Shown here: piece after piece, positions 1 through 9,726 of the stretch | How positions within the stretch are numbered: position 1 is the first letter of the stretch | Layout: each line of letters begins with the position of its first letter | Source of the DNA: Neobacillus cucumis | GTDB taxonomy: Bacteria > Bacillota > Bacilli > Bacillales > Cytobacillaceae | Reading direction: 5' to 3' | DNA: 64,000 nt | Assembly (NCBI RefSeq): GCF_016908975.1 | Contig: NZ_JAFBEX010000007.1 | Coordinates: 124,001 to 188,000, forward strand | Made by a program: the position numbers and the translations under genes | The notes under the pieces: model-generated | What the model was told of the DNA's origin: nothing | What the model saw: the letters and a program-made list of their open reading frames with translations, nothing else | The model's database searches: none

Positions 1-1010
1 TGATGGACCAAATCCATTGGTGATTCTTCTATTCGAGAATTTGTGACCACTCCGATTGAAATGGTCACTTTTAATTGTGTTTGATCAGGTAAAATATAAG
101 TACTTTTTTCTACCGAGATTCGGACCCGTTCAGCGATTTGAATCGCTTCTTCTAGGTTGGTATTCAAAAGTAAAACCGAAAACTCTTCCCCGCCATTACG
201 ATATACTTTATCCTGCTTTCGCACAGAACTTTTTAATAATCCGGCAACTTCTTGTAGAATCAAATCACCTGCAGGGTGACCATATCGGTCGTTAATTTGT
301 TTAAAGTAATCAATATCAATAAAAAGAAGCCCGATGGTGTCTTGCTTTATGTTTGGATTAGAAAAAGCTTCTGTTAAATGTAAATCAAATTGCCGTGCAT
401 TCTTAAGACCTGTTCGGTAATCATAAGTAGCTTGTAATTTATAATTATAATATAAAAAGTTGTGAAGCTTTAAGAAATGAACCAAATAAAAAGTGAATAA
501 ACCGCCAATTAGAGATAATGCCCAAAATTCTTGCAAAAACAAAGCAAAATGCTCCAAATGTCGGATTCGGTAATATAACACGATCGAATACAAAAATGTG
601 CTTAAAATAATCATGAAAAGCCATTGATAAAAAGGAGGAATTTTTAATCTTTTAATTTCTCCTACCAATAAGCCAACCAGAATCGTAATCATTGTTATAG
701 CCATAATCATATTATTTATTTCTGAATATAATAAACGGACGACTCCAATGATAATGGCAGCTGTAAGACTTGCCGTCGTTCCTCCTAAGAAAGCTGCTGT
801 CACAATGGCGATATGACGTAAATCAATAAATGTTCCCTTCTGTATGCCAATACTAAATTCCATTAAAAGAACACCTAACAAACCTGTCAATATCCCCATG
901 ATGATCTTTTTTCTAAAATTCATGATCGATGGATTGTTCCTAAAAATCAACGAACCTGAAAATATAAAACTAACGAGAATACATACGTGAACAAAAATAT
1001 CCTTAAACAT
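1..1010 (-). CDS. membrane diguanylate cyclase, DgcK-like (partial, runs off left edge)
   Basis: The reverse strand is open from an ATG at 1010 to the window edge (336 codons, C-terminus missing). Residues 1-185 hold about five or six hydrophobic segments, like the 5TMR-LYT sensor of B. subtilis DgcK. Residues 195-336 are a GGDEF domain with FIDIDYFKQIND (230-241) and the active-site signature GGEEF (273-277). RKQD (264-267) sits five residues before it and matches an RxxD inhibitory c-di-GMP site. The enzyme should make c-di-GMP from two GTP at the membrane. All active-site residues in view are intact. The family is secure; identity with DgcK is an inference. Confidence 0.88.
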   Translation of the reverse strand, partial: MFKDIFVHVCILVSFIFSGSLIFRNNPSIMNFRKKIIMGILTGLLGVLLMEFSIGIQKGTFIDLRHIAIVTAAFLGGTTASLTAAIIIGVVRLLYSEINNMIMAITMITILVGLLVGEIKRLKIPPFYQWLFMIILSTFLYSIVLYYRIRHLEHFALFLQEFWALSLIGGLFTFYLVHFLKLHNFLYYNYKLQATYDYRTGLKNARQFDLHLTEAFSNPNIKQDTIGLLFIDIDYFKQINDRYGHPAGDLILQEVAGLLKSSVRKQDKVYRNGGEEFSVLLLNTNLEEAIQIAERVRISVEKSTYILPDQTQLKVTISIGVVTNSRIEESPMDLVH

Positions 1011-1086
1011 CCTAGAACACTACACATCCCAATAATCCAATATGTTGATTCTACTATCATTCACTCCATCCACTTATTTAAAACGA

Positions 1087-2007
1087 TTACTGGTTTAAAG
1101 GAAGCTTTTTAAGCTGCTTTTTTTTCTTGATTAACAATTGTTTAAATTCGACTTCCATTAAAATAATTGAAACCATAATGAGCATTCCTCCAACTGCTAA
1201 CTTTTGCGTAAAAGGTTCAAAACCAAAAGCAATCGAAAAAATGCTTCCAAAAACGGATTCAAGCGTCATGATCAGCCCAGCAGATGTTGCTGATGTGTGT
1301 TTTTGCGCTAAAACCTGTAAAGTTTGACCTACAAATGAACAAAATACTCCCATGTATACTAATGGGATAATGGCATCAGACCAATGAACATCCGATAACT
1401 GTCCCTTCTCTACTAAAAGGCAAAACCCTAGTCCCCCTATTGCTTGGATAACTGCAAGCATAAACGCTACCACACTATAATGGGTAGTACTCGTACTATA
1501 CCCAAGGTAGGCAATGGAACCTGCATAGAAAAATGCACAGATAAGGGTATATACGTCTCCTATATTAATGTTTATATCTTCGTTTGATATTCCTGTAAGA
1601 ATAATCATTCCCATTAAACAAACAGCAATAGAGACCAAACTTTTTATTTGAAGCTTTTTCCCATAAAAGATCAAGGCTATAAAAGGCACAATCACTACAT
1701 ATGCAGCGGTTATAAAAGCATTATTTGAAGGAGTTGTATACATAACACCAATGGTTTGAGTAATAAATCCGCCAAAGTTAAGCAATCCGGCGATTAGTCC
1801 TACTTTAAAGTCGTTGAAGGTCATTTTAACTATTTTTTTATGAAAAAACAGTAGCACGCAAACAACAAAGAGAAAGCCTCGAACAAAATTTATCAACCCT
1901 GCCGATACGTTTGCATCTAATGCCATTTTCGTTACCACAAATCCTGAACCCCATAATACGGTTGTAATCAATAGCAAGATATTTGCCATCGATTTTGTCA
2001 TTTTCAT
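1087..2007 (-). CDS. EamA/DMT-family membrane transporter
   Basis: About 306 residues with ten hydrophobic helices arranged as two EamA repeats. The N-terminus reads LLLITTVLWGSGFVVTK, typical of drug/metabolite exporters, and a basic KKKKQLKK stretch ends the protein. I chose ATG 2007 because AAGGGGAGATTGGCAA precedes it; an in-frame start at 2100 has no ribosome site and would run through a leader hairpin. The substrate cannot be told from sequence. The gene is divergent from the ROK kinase and probably monocistronic. Confidence 0.85.
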   Translation of the reverse strand: MKMTKSMANILLLITTVLWGSGFVVTKMALDANVSAGLINFVRGFLFVVCVLLFFHKKIVKMTFNDFKVGLIAGLLNFGGFITQTIGVMYTTPSNNAFITAAYVVIVPFIALIFYGKKLQIKSLVSIAVCLMGMIILTGISNEDININIGDVYTLICAFFYAGSIAYLGYSTSTTHYSVVAFMLAVIQAIGGLGFCLLVEKGQLSDVHWSDAIIPLVYMGVFCSFVGQTLQVLAQKHTSATSAGLIMTLESVFGSIFSIAFGFEPFTQKLAVGGMLIMVSIILMEVEFKQLLIKKKKQLKKLPLNQ

Positions 2008-2038
2008 TTGCCAATCTCCCCTTTTGTATAACACAATA

Positions 2039-2070
2039 AAATCCAACTCTTCCCTCAAAGAGTTGGATTT
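2039..2070 (-). promoter_or_regulatory. leader hairpin before the EamA gene
   Basis: A perfect 13-bp inverted repeat with a 6-nt loop lies 32 bp before the EamA start. On the transcribed strand it is followed by TTTTATT, so it could act as a leader attenuator. I recognise no riboswitch aptamer upstream of it. Confidence 0.45.
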
Positions 2071-2100
2071 ATTTCCCCATCTACTGTTTACAACACTCAA

Positions 2101-2333
2101 CTAAATGGAATTTTAGCAAGGTTTCACTTTTATGTACGGTTTTTATCCTTTAAATTATACACATTTTCTTAATAAAATAAAACAGAAATCTTTGATTAGA
2201 AAAATTGAAATACCTCATACAACACGGTTATTTTGCCCCTGTCAAATCAGCCTTCACTAACATTTTATATAGGAGTAGCATTCGATACTTATTATGTCAA
2301 TAAAACATTAGGAAGGGAGGAATTAAGTAGAGA
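2101..2333. other. intergenic region between divergent EamA and ROK genes
   Basis: An AT-rich spacer that must hold the promoters of both divergent genes. No aptamer, repeat or convincing operator was seen. A GGGAGGAA ribosome site lies just before the ROK start. Confidence 0.4.
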
Positions 2334-3881
2334 ATGATTATTAGTTTTGATGTGGGTGGGACAGAAGTTAAGCATGGACTACTTTTAGAGGATGGAACCA
2401 TTCTTAGAAAAGATCGTTACAATACGAGGAGCAAAAATTTAGAAATGTTTTTACAAGATATGATAGACACGATTGATTTGTATACAAAAGACCATACTGT
2501 AAGCGGTGTTGCAATTAGCTTGCCAGGGATTATTGATCCCAATACAGGTTATTCAAAACAAGCGGGTGCTGTAACCGCACTGGACAAACAAAATCTTAAA
2601 GAGTTGTTAGAATCGAGAATTCCCCTTCGGGTTGAAATTGAAAATGACGGAAACTGTGCGGCAATAGCTGAAAAAGTAAGTGGTAATGCCATAAATTGTA
2701 CCGATTTTATTTGTCTCACCATTGGAACTGGAATTGGTGGTGGTATTTATATTAACGGGAATCTTTTACATGGTCACAGCTTCCAAAGCGGTGAATTCGG
2801 TTTTATGTTAACCCCAGCTAGTTGGGATGGCAGTGTATTGAATAACAATGCTTCAACTACTGGTTTAATTCATTCCTATAAAAAACTTAAGGGTAAAAAA
2901 GATAAAATTAGTGGAGAGACCGTTTTTTTAGAAGCTGTTAAACATAAATCGGTAAGAAAACTAATTGACGAATGGGCCAAAAACATCAGCTACGGCATCT
3001 ATAACCTAGCTGCGACCTTAAACCCACAAAAAATCTTAATCGGTGGTGGAGTGACCGCCCAACCGGATCTATTAAATAAGATTAATCAACAGCTTGAGCA
3101 ATTTTATTGGTGGAAAGCTATTAAAGTTCCGGTTGAACGTTGTCTTCATCAAAATGACGCAGGAATGCTTGGTGCTATGTACCATTTTATTCAAAAATCA
3201 TCTGAAAAGACCTTAAACCCACCGGTCCAAATATCGACTGAGATGAATTTAGATCCATCGATCCAAATATCGACTGAGATAAATTTAGAACCACCGATTC
3301 AAATATCGGCTGAGATAAATTTAGAACCACCGATCCAAATATCGGCTGAGATGAATTTAGAACCACCGATCCAAATATCGGCTGAGATGAATTTAGAACC
3401 ACCGATCCAAATATCGGCTGAGATGAATTTAGAACCACCGGCCCTTAAATTGGCCGAGAAGAATATTGACACACCGGTTCAAATATCGGCTGAGATGAAT
3501 TTAGACTCACCGGTCCCTAAATTGGCTGAGGAGAATATTGACACACAGGCCCAAAAATTGCTTGAGAAGAATTTAGACCCTACGATTCCTAAATCGGCTG
3601 AGGAGAATATTGACACACAGGCCCAAAAATCGCTTGAGAAGAATTTAGACCCAACGATTCCTAAATCGGCTGAGGAGAATATTGACACACAGGCCCAAAA
3701 ATCGCTTGAGAAGAATTTAGACCCAACGACCCAAATATCGGCTGAGGAGAATATTGACACACAGGCCCAAAAATCGCTTGAAAAGATTTTAGACCCAACG
3801 ATCCAAATATCGGCTGAAATGAATTTAGACCTACCTATACAAGATCATAGAATTTCTGATTCCGATAAGCCACATTCCTAG
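2334..3881 (+). CDS. ROK-family sugar kinase-like protein with a long tandem-repeat tail
   Basis: Residues 1-285 form a ROK kinase. The phosphate motif is FDVGGTEVKHG (5-15), with LPGIID, the base-containing ENDGNCAA, GTGIGGGI and a GEFGF segment. The CxCGxxGC zinc motif of many ROK proteins is absent. These folds phosphorylate glucose, ManNAc or fructose, and the substrate is unknown here. Residues 296-499 are 17 tandem 12-residue units (consensus PPIQISAEMNLE or TQAQKSLEKNLD), then a 16-residue end. The total of 515 residues compares with the usual 290-320. The start follows GGGAGGAATT. The 3' end overlaps a convergent PTS IIB gene by 47 bp. Confidence 0.85.
   Translation: MIISFDVGGTEVKHGLLLEDGTILRKDRYNTRSKNLEMFLQDMIDTIDLYTKDHTVSGVAISLPGIIDPNTGYSKQAGAVTALDKQNLKELLESRIPLRVEIENDGNCAAIAEKVSGNAINCTDFICLTIGTGIGGGIYINGNLLHGHSFQSGEFGFMLTPASWDGSVLNNNASTTGLIHSYKKLKGKKDKISGETVFLEAVKHKSVRKLIDEWAKNISYGIYNLAATLNPQKILIGGGVTAQPDLLNKINQQLEQFYWWKAIKVPVERCLHQNDAGMLGAMYHFIQKSSEKTLNPPVQISTEMNLDPSIQISTEINLEPPIQISAEINLEPPIQISAEMNLEPPIQISAEMNLEPPIQISAEMNLEPPALKLAEKNIDTPVQISAEMNLDSPVPKLAEENIDTQAQKLLEKNLDPTIPKSAEENIDTQAQKSLEKNLDPTIPKSAEENIDTQAQKSLEKNLDPTTQISAEENIDTQAQKSLEKILDPTIQISAEMNLDLPIQDHRISDSDKPHS
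3219..3830 (+). repeat. 17 tandem 36-bp coding repeats in the ROK gene
   Basis: Period is 36 bp (12 codons), in frame throughout. The first six units are near-identical (PPIQISAEMNLE type). Units 9-16 alternate two kinds, giving a higher-order 72-bp repeat. The near-identity of neighbouring units points to recent expansion by slippage or unequal recombination. Confidence 0.95.
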
Positions 3882-4251
3882 TAATTCTTAAAACATGTTC
3901 TTCCCCTGGAAAATGCACCGGGTTTACTTTTGTTTTATTATACAATTCAATAACATCCATCGCATCTAAAGATAATTCCAGAATATTAATCAATCCATAC
4001 ATTCTTGGGGGAAGAATATAAATTGGTTTATCAGGGTTTAGGTTATCAATCATTCGTTTTACATCAAATCTTAAATGAGGACAACATACCACTATATCAA
4101 ACTCGGCCATTTTTTCTTTTGCTAGACTAAATGGAGAAAATTCGATATAAAAATCGTTTTGCAGGTTATTTTCGACTATATCCTTTCCAACCTTTGTGGC
4201 TAAAGCACTGGAAGAGAAACCGCCGCCACAACATAAAAGAATTCTGATCAT
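3835..4251 (-). CDS. PTS lactose/cellobiose-type IIB component
   Basis: 138 residues. The N-terminus ILLCCGGGFSSSAL matches the phospho-cysteine loop C-x2-G-[MF]-S-[ST]-S of this IIB class, with Cys8 the likely phosphate acceptor. IIB proteins pass phosphate from IIA to the incoming sugar at IIC. No IIA or IIC gene is nearby, so its partners lie elsewhere or it is an orphan. It is about 30 residues longer than usual, and the extra C-terminus (VNPVHFPGEEHVLRITR...) overlaps the convergent ROK gene. GAGAGGTAAAAAAA precedes the ATG. Confidence 0.75.
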   Translation of the reverse strand: MIRILLCCGGGFSSSALATKVGKDIVENNLQNDFYIEFSPFSLAKEKMAEFDIVVCCPHLRFDVKRMIDNLNPDKPIYILPPRMYGLINILELSLDAMDVIELYNKTKVNPVHFPGEEHVLRITRNVAYRNQKFYDLV

Positions 4252-4469
4252 TTTTTTTACCTCTCTTTAAAAAATATGCGATTAAGAATCTGTATTTCTA
4301 TCATACCATCAAATCACGAAAGCGGTACCAAAAAAAGAATGAAAAATCATCAGCGATTTTTGGCTTATTCTTTTTCCATCCTTTACCGTCTTAGTTAGCC
4401 TGATTCAATGAAAAAACGCCCTTGTATTTTAGGAGCATTGGGTAAACTGATAATAAAGGAGGGTGTAAA

Positions 4470-4616
4470 ATGGATATCAATCAACAATATCAACCAGCAA
4501 AATTATCTCATTCAGAGCTAGAAGAAGTACAAACATTAGAAAATCGATTACGAACAGAAACGGATGAGGAACTAATTGTCATTGCCTATACGAAAAAGAA
4601 ATCTCAAGAAAATTAA
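4470..4616 (+). CDS. small hydrophilic protein, 48 residues
   Basis: The reading frame starts MDINQQYQPAKLSHSELEEV and ends KKKSQEN. A strong AAAGGAGGGTGTAAA lies just before the ATG and a terminator hairpin follows the stop. The protein is charged, with a probable short helix (SELEEVQTLENRLR), and has no signal peptide. I do not recognise the family. The ribosome site, codon use and terminator support a real gene. Confidence 0.65.
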   Translation: MDINQQYQPAKLSHSELEEVQTLENRLRTETDEELIVIAYTKKKSQEN

Positions 4617-4627
4617 CCCTTAAAAAT

Positions 4628-4660
4628 GAAAAACTCATCCTATAGGGTGAGTTTTATTGT
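4628..4660. terminator. bidirectional terminator
   Basis: An 11-bp stem (AAAACTCATCC paired with GGGTGAGTTTT, one G-T pair) with a TATA loop and T/A runs on both sides. It serves the 48-residue gene and, on the other strand, glgC. Confidence 0.75.
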
Positions 4661-4684
4661 TTACATAATAATATTAACGTTAAG

Positions 4685-5854
4685 TTAAACGGCATTACCT
4701 TTTATTTTTCCATTTTTCCTAATTATTTGGTTATTTCCGATTAAAGCAATTTCAGCAAACTGATTTGATTCTCCTAATTGAACATTTGCCCCAATAAAAG
4801 AATCACTGCCGATGATGGATCGATTAATGACCGCATTCTCACCTATAAATGAATTGGGCAGAATAACGGAATTCTTAATCACTGCACCCTTACTCACCGT
4901 CACGCCATGATAAAGGACCGAATTCTCCACTTTCCCAAATACCTTACAGCCTTCTGAAACTAACGACCGGCTTAATATAGCTTTTTCATCTAAATAAAAT
5001 GGTTGGTGTGACGTTTCACGCGTATAGATCCCCCACTCTTCGTGCTGCAAAATAGGATTAGTTTGATACGAAAGTAAATCCATATTTGCTTCCCAAAGGC
5101 TTTGGACGGTCCCAACATCTTTCCAATAGCCGTTAAAACGATAAGCATAAACCCGGCGGTTATCTAGAAGCATAGAAGGAATGACATCCTTACCAAAATC
5201 CTTAGATGAAAATGGATTTTTTTCTTCTTTTTCTAAATATCTTTTTAACATTTTCCAATTAAAAATATAAATCCCCATTGATGCCAGATTTGATTTCGGT
5301 TGTCTCGGCTTTTCTTCAAAATCTAACACTCTTAGGGTTTCTTTATTCACATTCATAATTCCAAACCGATTCGCTTCTCGCCATGGAACATGGATTACAG
5401 ATATAGTGGCTTCCGCTTTTGTTTCTTTGTGCTGTTCAAGCATTTTATTATAATTCATTTTGTAAATGTGATCACCTGAAATAACAAGAACATAGTCTGG
5501 GTTATGGCTTTCAATATAGTCTAGGTTTTGATAGATTGCATGTGCCGTACCTTCATACCATCTTTCACCATTCTCAATTTGAAAAGGAGGAAGAATGGTA
5601 ATGCCGCCGTTCTTTCGCCCTAAGTCCCATTGTCTTCCATCGCCAATATAATTTTGAAGAGTGTGAGGCTGGTATTGGGTCAACACGCCAACGGTATCAA
5701 TCCCAGAATTGCTGCAATTGCTTAAGGAGAAATCAATAATTCGATATTTGCCGCCAAAAGGGACAGCCGGTTTTGCAATCGTTTTGGTTAGCTCCTTTAA
5801 TCGAGAGCCTTTTCCTCCAGCTAAGAGCATGGCAATGCACTGTTTTTTTATCAT
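4685..5854 (-). CDS. glgC: glucose-1-phosphate adenylyltransferase
   Basis: 389 residues. Makes ADP-glucose from glucose-1-phosphate and ATP for glycogen synthesis. The N-terminal nucleotidyltransferase domain starts [16 protein letters not shown] and has [26 protein letters not shown] and [10 protein letters not shown]. Residues from about 290 form a left-handed beta-helix of hexapeptide repeats. GAAGGAGGAAGTT precedes the ATG. In B. subtilis glgC sits in glgBCDAP; here no other glycogen gene adjoins it, so it is either stand-alone or split from the rest of the pathway. Confidence 0.93.
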   Translation of the reverse strand: MIKKQCIAMLLAGGKGSRLKELTKTIAKPAVPFGGKYRIIDFSLSNCSNSGIDTVGVLTQYQPHTLQNYIGDGRQWDLGRKNGGITILPPFQIENGERWYEGTAHAIYQNLDYIESHNPDYVLVISGDHIYKMNYNKMLEQHKETKAEATISVIHVPWREANRFGIMNVNKETLRVLDFEEKPRQPKSNLASMGIYIFNWKMLKRYLEKEEKNPFSSKDFGKDVIPSMLLDNRRVYAYRFNGYWKDVGTVQSLWEANMDLLSYQTNPILQHEEWGIYTRETSHQPFYLDEKAILSRSLVSEGCKVFGKVENSVLYHGVTVSKGAVIKNSVILPNSFIGENAVINRSIIGSDSFIGANVQLGESNQFAEIALIGNNQIIRKNGKIKGNAV

Positions 5855-6379
5855 AACTTCCTCCTTCGGTAAGATTTTCTATCTCACTTTATTGTTTATC
5901 TTTATTGAATTTTCATACAATCTTTTCAAATGGAAATGGGTCCGTTTAGTACTTAAGTTATAGGTACAACCTATGTTTCGACAAATGGATTGTTTTTTAG
6001 GGGGATATATGATTGGAAAAAAGAGGACCATAATTGGGTTTAATTTTCCCTATAGATACATCATAATCTAAATATTCAGAAAAACAAGATTGTCGTAAGA
6101 TTTTCTAACTAAGTTATTGTGAAATATTAAGAAGGCGGTTTCAAGAAGCTTGAAACGTATTTATGCCCCGTTGTTGATTTTGCATCTGTTTATTTTCAAT
6201 TAATTCTGAAATTAATTCTTAATATGAATTCAATAGAAATGTAAAAATATTAACTCGAATATATGTTACATTAATGGTAGTTCTGTTATATAATAAAAAA
6301 CATCATAATATCATTTTTTATATTTAATAACTTAAACGATTAGCTGTTTTAGCCTATTTCTTTAGAATGAGGGATTATT
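5855..6379. other. 525-bp AT-rich intergenic region
   Basis: It holds the glgC promoter side and the ribT leader. A TTATATAAT -10-like sequence lies about 75 bp before ribT. No aptamer, FMN element or repeat was recognised. A 19-codon frame near 6009 with AGGGGG before it is too short to call. Confidence 0.4.
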
Positions 6380-6763
6380 ATGTTGACACGTTACAAAAAA
6401 ATGTTTAACAAAATTGCCATGGGACTTTTATCATTTATGCCTAATGAAAAAGACCTGCAACAGCTTCAGATGACCATGTCAAAATATGAAACAGAACAAA
6501 ATCGACAGCTTTTTTTATGGAAGGAACAGGAAGACATTATTGGGTTGATTGGTGTTTTATTTGTTGAGAAGGATATAATGCAAGTCCTACATATTTCCGT
6601 AAACCCGTCTCATCGAGGACAAGGAATTGGGAAAAAAATGATTAAAACCTTAAAAGAACTATACCCAGATCCACATATTATTCCGGATACACATACCAAA
6701 GCGTTTTATATTAAATGTGATACGGACTCCTTGCAACCAAGTTTATCAGAGAGTCTGGCGTGA
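6380..6763 (+). CDS. ribT: GNAT acetyltransferase RibT
   Basis: 127 residues, closely resembling B. subtilis RibT from memory (RYKK start, IAMGLLSFMPNEKD, RQLFLWKE). The acetyl-CoA motif is HISVNPSHRGQGIGKKM. RibT is the last gene of the B. subtilis riboflavin operon, and its substrate is not established. Here it is alone, without ribD, ribE, ribA or ribH and without an FMN riboswitch in its leader. GAGGGATTATT precedes the ATG and a strong terminator follows. Confidence 0.82.
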   Translation: MLTRYKKMFNKIAMGLLSFMPNEKDLQQLQMTMSKYETEQNRQLFLWKEQEDIIGLIGVLFVEKDIMQVLHISVNPSHRGQGIGKKMIKTLKELYPDPHIIPDTHTKAFYIKCDTDSLQPSLSESLA

Positions 6764-6784
6764 GCCTCAAATAATACATAACAT

Positions 6785-6820
6785 AAGTAGTGGTAATCGA
6801 AAAGATTACCACTACTTTTT
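6785..6820 (+). terminator. terminator after ribT
   Basis: A perfect 14-bp stem with a GAAAA loop, followed by TTTT. Confidence 0.85.
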
Positions 6821-6896
6821 GCGTTCTTCCATATAAGGTATTTTTTTCTTAAGTGAATAGAACAATAAAGTTAACCTAACTTCTGGAGGAATACAT

Positions 6897-7484
6897 ATGT
6901 GGACTATTTTTTGGCAATCTCTTCTATTAGCATCTGTAGGTACTCTCATCCTTCGATTAGGAGGTCGTAAATCCATTTCACAAATGACCACTCCTCAATT
7001 AACCATCATTATCTCCTTAGGTGCGATCCTTGGAGGTGAAGTAAGTGCACAAGGGATTGGGAAAACCATTTTAGGGGCTGCCACGTTTGTTGGCTTTCTT
7101 GTAATGACGGAATGGATTACTCTTCACTGGAATCGGGCAGAAAAAGTTATAAAAGGTGAAGCGGTTCCTGTCATTTCCGAAGGAAAACTATTGGTAGATA
7201 ACCTTAAAAAGCTTCGACTCTCCGTCGATGACTTAGAAAAACGACTACGAATGGCAGGAATAAGTAAATTGGAAGATGTTCAGGTTGGAACGATTGAGGA
7301 TAATGGTGAGTTTGGATTTACTTTGATGCCACATGCTAGACCCCTAACCATGGGCGATTTAGAAAAGATACTAAAAGCAAATTTCCCACAAATGAATATA
7401 CCTGATTCAACAAATCAGGATAACATTTTTACAGAAGTTATGACTGGTTCTCATACGAATAAAGTTCCCAATCAACTGCATTAA
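6897..7484 (+). CDS. DUF421/YetF-family membrane protein
   Basis: 195 residues. About three N-terminal transmembrane helices (residues 5-85) include the family signature RLGGRKSISQMTTPQ. A cytoplasmic domain follows (AVPVISEGKLL, LRMAGISKLEDVQVGTIE). Family members (B. subtilis YetF, YrbG, YcaP) have no settled function. The C-terminus is cut shorter than YetF (about 230). The start follows CTGGAGGAATACAT. The gene stands alone, with a terminator after it. Confidence 0.85.
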   Translation: MWTIFWQSLLLASVGTLILRLGGRKSISQMTTPQLTIIISLGAILGGEVSAQGIGKTILGAATFVGFLVMTEWITLHWNRAEKVIKGEAVPVISEGKLLVDNLKKLRLSVDDLEKRLRMAGISKLEDVQVGTIEDNGEFGFTLMPHARPLTMGDLEKILKANFPQMNIPDSTNQDNIFTEVMTGSHTNKVPNQLH

Positions 7485-7516
7485 AGATCATGTGGTAAGA
7501 ATATCTTCAGAAATAA

Positions 7517-7543
7517 AAAGGGACAGTTTTTCCCTGTCCCTTT
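7517..7543. terminator. bidirectional terminator between the DUF421 gene and fbp
   Basis: A 10-bp stem (AAAGGGACAG paired with CTGTCCCTTT) with a 7-nt loop between the convergent ends. Confidence 0.75.
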
Positions 7544-7547
7544 CGAT

Positions 7548-9479
7548 TCAGTTCATATAACGATATTCCCGAAGACTATTCAAATTAGAGATTTCCTTTA
7601 ATAATTCCTCTCCAATATTCGTTTCTTTGACCATTTTTCGCTCTAATTCTTTATCTACCAATCTTTTCACTGATAAAACATCGGTTCCGTTTAATAAAAC
7701 TTCTTCTTTGGAATTAAACTGTTTATGGGCGACCAGCTGCATCCCGTAGGAATTATATAATAAAGTGTATCCCGCGATGCCCGTTGTAGATTGATAGGCT
7801 TTAGAAAAACCACCATCAATGACAAGCATCTTTCCATTTGCTTTAATTGGATTCTCTCCTTCTATTTCTTTAACCGGTGTATGCCCATTGATAATATGAC
7901 CCTGATCTGGATTAAGATTAAACTCCATCAAGATTTTTCGGCAAACATCCTCATTTTCACGTAAATAGTAATATGGGTTCTTCCTCTCTTTATGGGTTTT
8001 TTTATCCTTAATGAAATACCTCTCAAAGGTTGTCATTTCTCTTTTTCCAAAAAGTGATGAATATTCCCCTGTCCATAAATACCAAACCATATCTGTCGCA
8101 AGATCATCCGTCTCTTCCGGATGTGCAAACGCATATCGTAAATAATGTTCAAATTTATCCAGTAAATCACGGCCTGCATAGGTTTTATTTTCAATCACCA
8201 ATTTTTCCATATTCCCTTCTTCATCTAAAGGAATACAGCCATGAATTAATAAATTTCCGTTATATTGTAAATAAAGACTGCCCTTCTTCATTAAAAAATT
8301 CATATGTCTTGCCAACTTCTCGGAATGCTGGACCGAAAATAACAGTCTTTCCATCACCTGCTCTTCTTCCTCTAAAAGTTGTTCGGGCTGCTCAGGATTA
8401 ACCGTTGCAAAGCAGCTATTATCAAGTTGGTATGTTGTCCCATGTATGGTTATTTCGTTTTTGTCATAATCAATTTTCTCAAGTAAAAGCCTTTCTGACA
8501 TATTAAAGTCTGGCCGCCTCTTGATGATTGGCATTTCCAGTTTGAACTGAATCATGGCAATGGCTTGATGAATTTTCGTAATTTGTAGTCGTTCATATTC
8601 AGATACCTTTTTATCAGCGTTTATCTTTGGTCTAAAGGCTGGATTATCTGTATAGTATTTCTCCGCAAGATTTAATAGCGGTCTAAGATTGATTCCATAG
8701 ACATCTTCCAAAATATCGAGATTGTCGTATCTAGCACTGATTCGAATAATATTAGCAAGACAAACCTTTGAACCAGCAAATGCACCAAGCCATAGGACAT
8801 CATGATTTCCCCACTGAATGTCAACAGAATGGTAGTTGATAAGGGTATCCATAATTTTATCAGGTTGGGGTCCACGATCATAAATATCTCCTACTACATG
8901 GAGATGGTCCACTACTAATCTCTGCGTCGTATAGGCAAGACCAATAATAAGCTTATCAGCCTGACCTAAGGAAATGATTTGCTGGACAATTTTTTTATAA
9001 TAATGTTCCTTATTGGCGGATTCATCCCGTTTGTATAAGAGCTCTTCAATAATATAAACAAATTGGTTTGGCAATGCTTTACGTAATTTTGAGCGAGTAT
9101 ATTTAGATGAAGCATAAGAGATTAGCTTTATCAAATGCCCTATGATTTCTGTATACCATTGGTTTAAGTCTTGTTGATTCCCAAAATTATTCTTGATTAA
9201 CTTTAATTTCTCTTCAGGATAATAGACCAATGTCGCAAATTCGATGATTTCTTTTTCAGATAAAACATCTTTAAAAAGATCTTTTATTTTCTCCTTTACA
9301 TTCCCCGAACCATTTCTTAATACATGTTGAAAGGCTTGGAACTCTCCGTGTAAATCACTGACAAAATGTTCGGTCCCCTTTGGCAGATTTAGGATGGCTT
9401 CAAGATTAATGATTTCAGTGACGACTTTTTCTTCACAATCATACTTCTGAGATAGCAAATCTAGGTATTTTGTGTTCAA
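7548..9479 (-). CDS. fbp: class III fructose-1,6-bisphosphatase
   Basis: About 643 residues. Dephosphorylates fructose-1,6-bisphosphate in gluconeogenesis. Metallophosphatase motifs are all present: [30 protein letters not shown] and INGHTP, with [13 protein letters not shown] in the insert typical of this Firmicute-specific class. It resembles B. subtilis Fbp (671) along its length. I prefer TTG at 9479 because AAAGGGGATACATAAT precedes it. The in-frame ATG at 9521 adds 14 residues but has no ribosome site. The gene is monocistronic. An unrelated fourth-frame ORF at 8030-8401 is a shadow. Confidence 0.93.
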   Translation of the reverse strand: MNTKYLDLLSQKYDCEEKVVTEIINLEAILNLPKGTEHFVSDLHGEFQAFQHVLRNGSGNVKEKIKDLFKDVLSEKEIIEFATLVYYPEEKLKLIKNNFGNQQDLNQWYTEIIGHLIKLISYASSKYTRSKLRKALPNQFVYIIEELLYKRDESANKEHYYKKIVQQIISLGQADKLIIGLAYTTQRLVVDHLHVVGDIYDRGPQPDKIMDTLINYHSVDIQWGNHDVLWLGAFAGSKVCLANIIRISARYDNLDILEDVYGINLRPLLNLAEKYYTDNPAFRPKINADKKVSEYERLQITKIHQAIAMIQFKLEMPIIKRRPDFNMSERLLLEKIDYDKNEITIHGTTYQLDNSCFATVNPEQPEQLLEEEEQVMERLLFSVQHSEKLARHMNFLMKKGSLYLQYNGNLLIHGCIPLDEEGNMEKLVIENKTYAGRDLLDKFEHYLRYAFAHPEETDDLATDMVWYLWTGEYSSLFGKREMTTFERYFIKDKKTHKERKNPYYYLRENEDVCRKILMEFNLNPDQGHIINGHTPVKEIEGENPIKANGKMLVIDGGFSKAYQSTTGIAGYTLLYNSYGMQLVAHKQFNSKEEVLLNGTDVLSVKRLVDKELERKMVKETNIGEELLKEISNLNSLREYRYMN

Positions 9480-9726
9480 AATTATGTATCCCCTTTCAGA
9501 ATCCACTATTATTTTTTCCATTTAATAGATTGAGAATTCAATACTTCTATTATAAGAGAAAAATAATATGAAAGTTATAACTATACTTAATTTTTTATTG
9601 TCTTTTTTTACAACAATATTCGACATTTTTAGTTTTTGGGGGTGCAATATTTTTTGGAAAGAGGAAAATTGTGGATTCGTACCCTCAATTGTAGGTATGA
9701 ATATACTGCAGGTGGAGGTGGGAATC

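Noticed and set aside
3187..3760. Two long open frames on the minus strand through the ROK repeats
   Set aside because: They arise because the 36-bp repeat has no stop in that frame. No ribosome site and no protein likeness.
3219..3830. A CRISPR array
   Set aside because: The units are contiguous, without spacers, and in frame in a coding sequence.
6009..6068. A 19-codon gene before ribT
   Set aside because: A purine-rich stretch precedes it, but the frame is too short and without any supporting feature.
8030..8401. A 123-codon plus-strand ORF inside fbp
   Set aside because: It is a shadow of the fbp gene, without a ribosome site.
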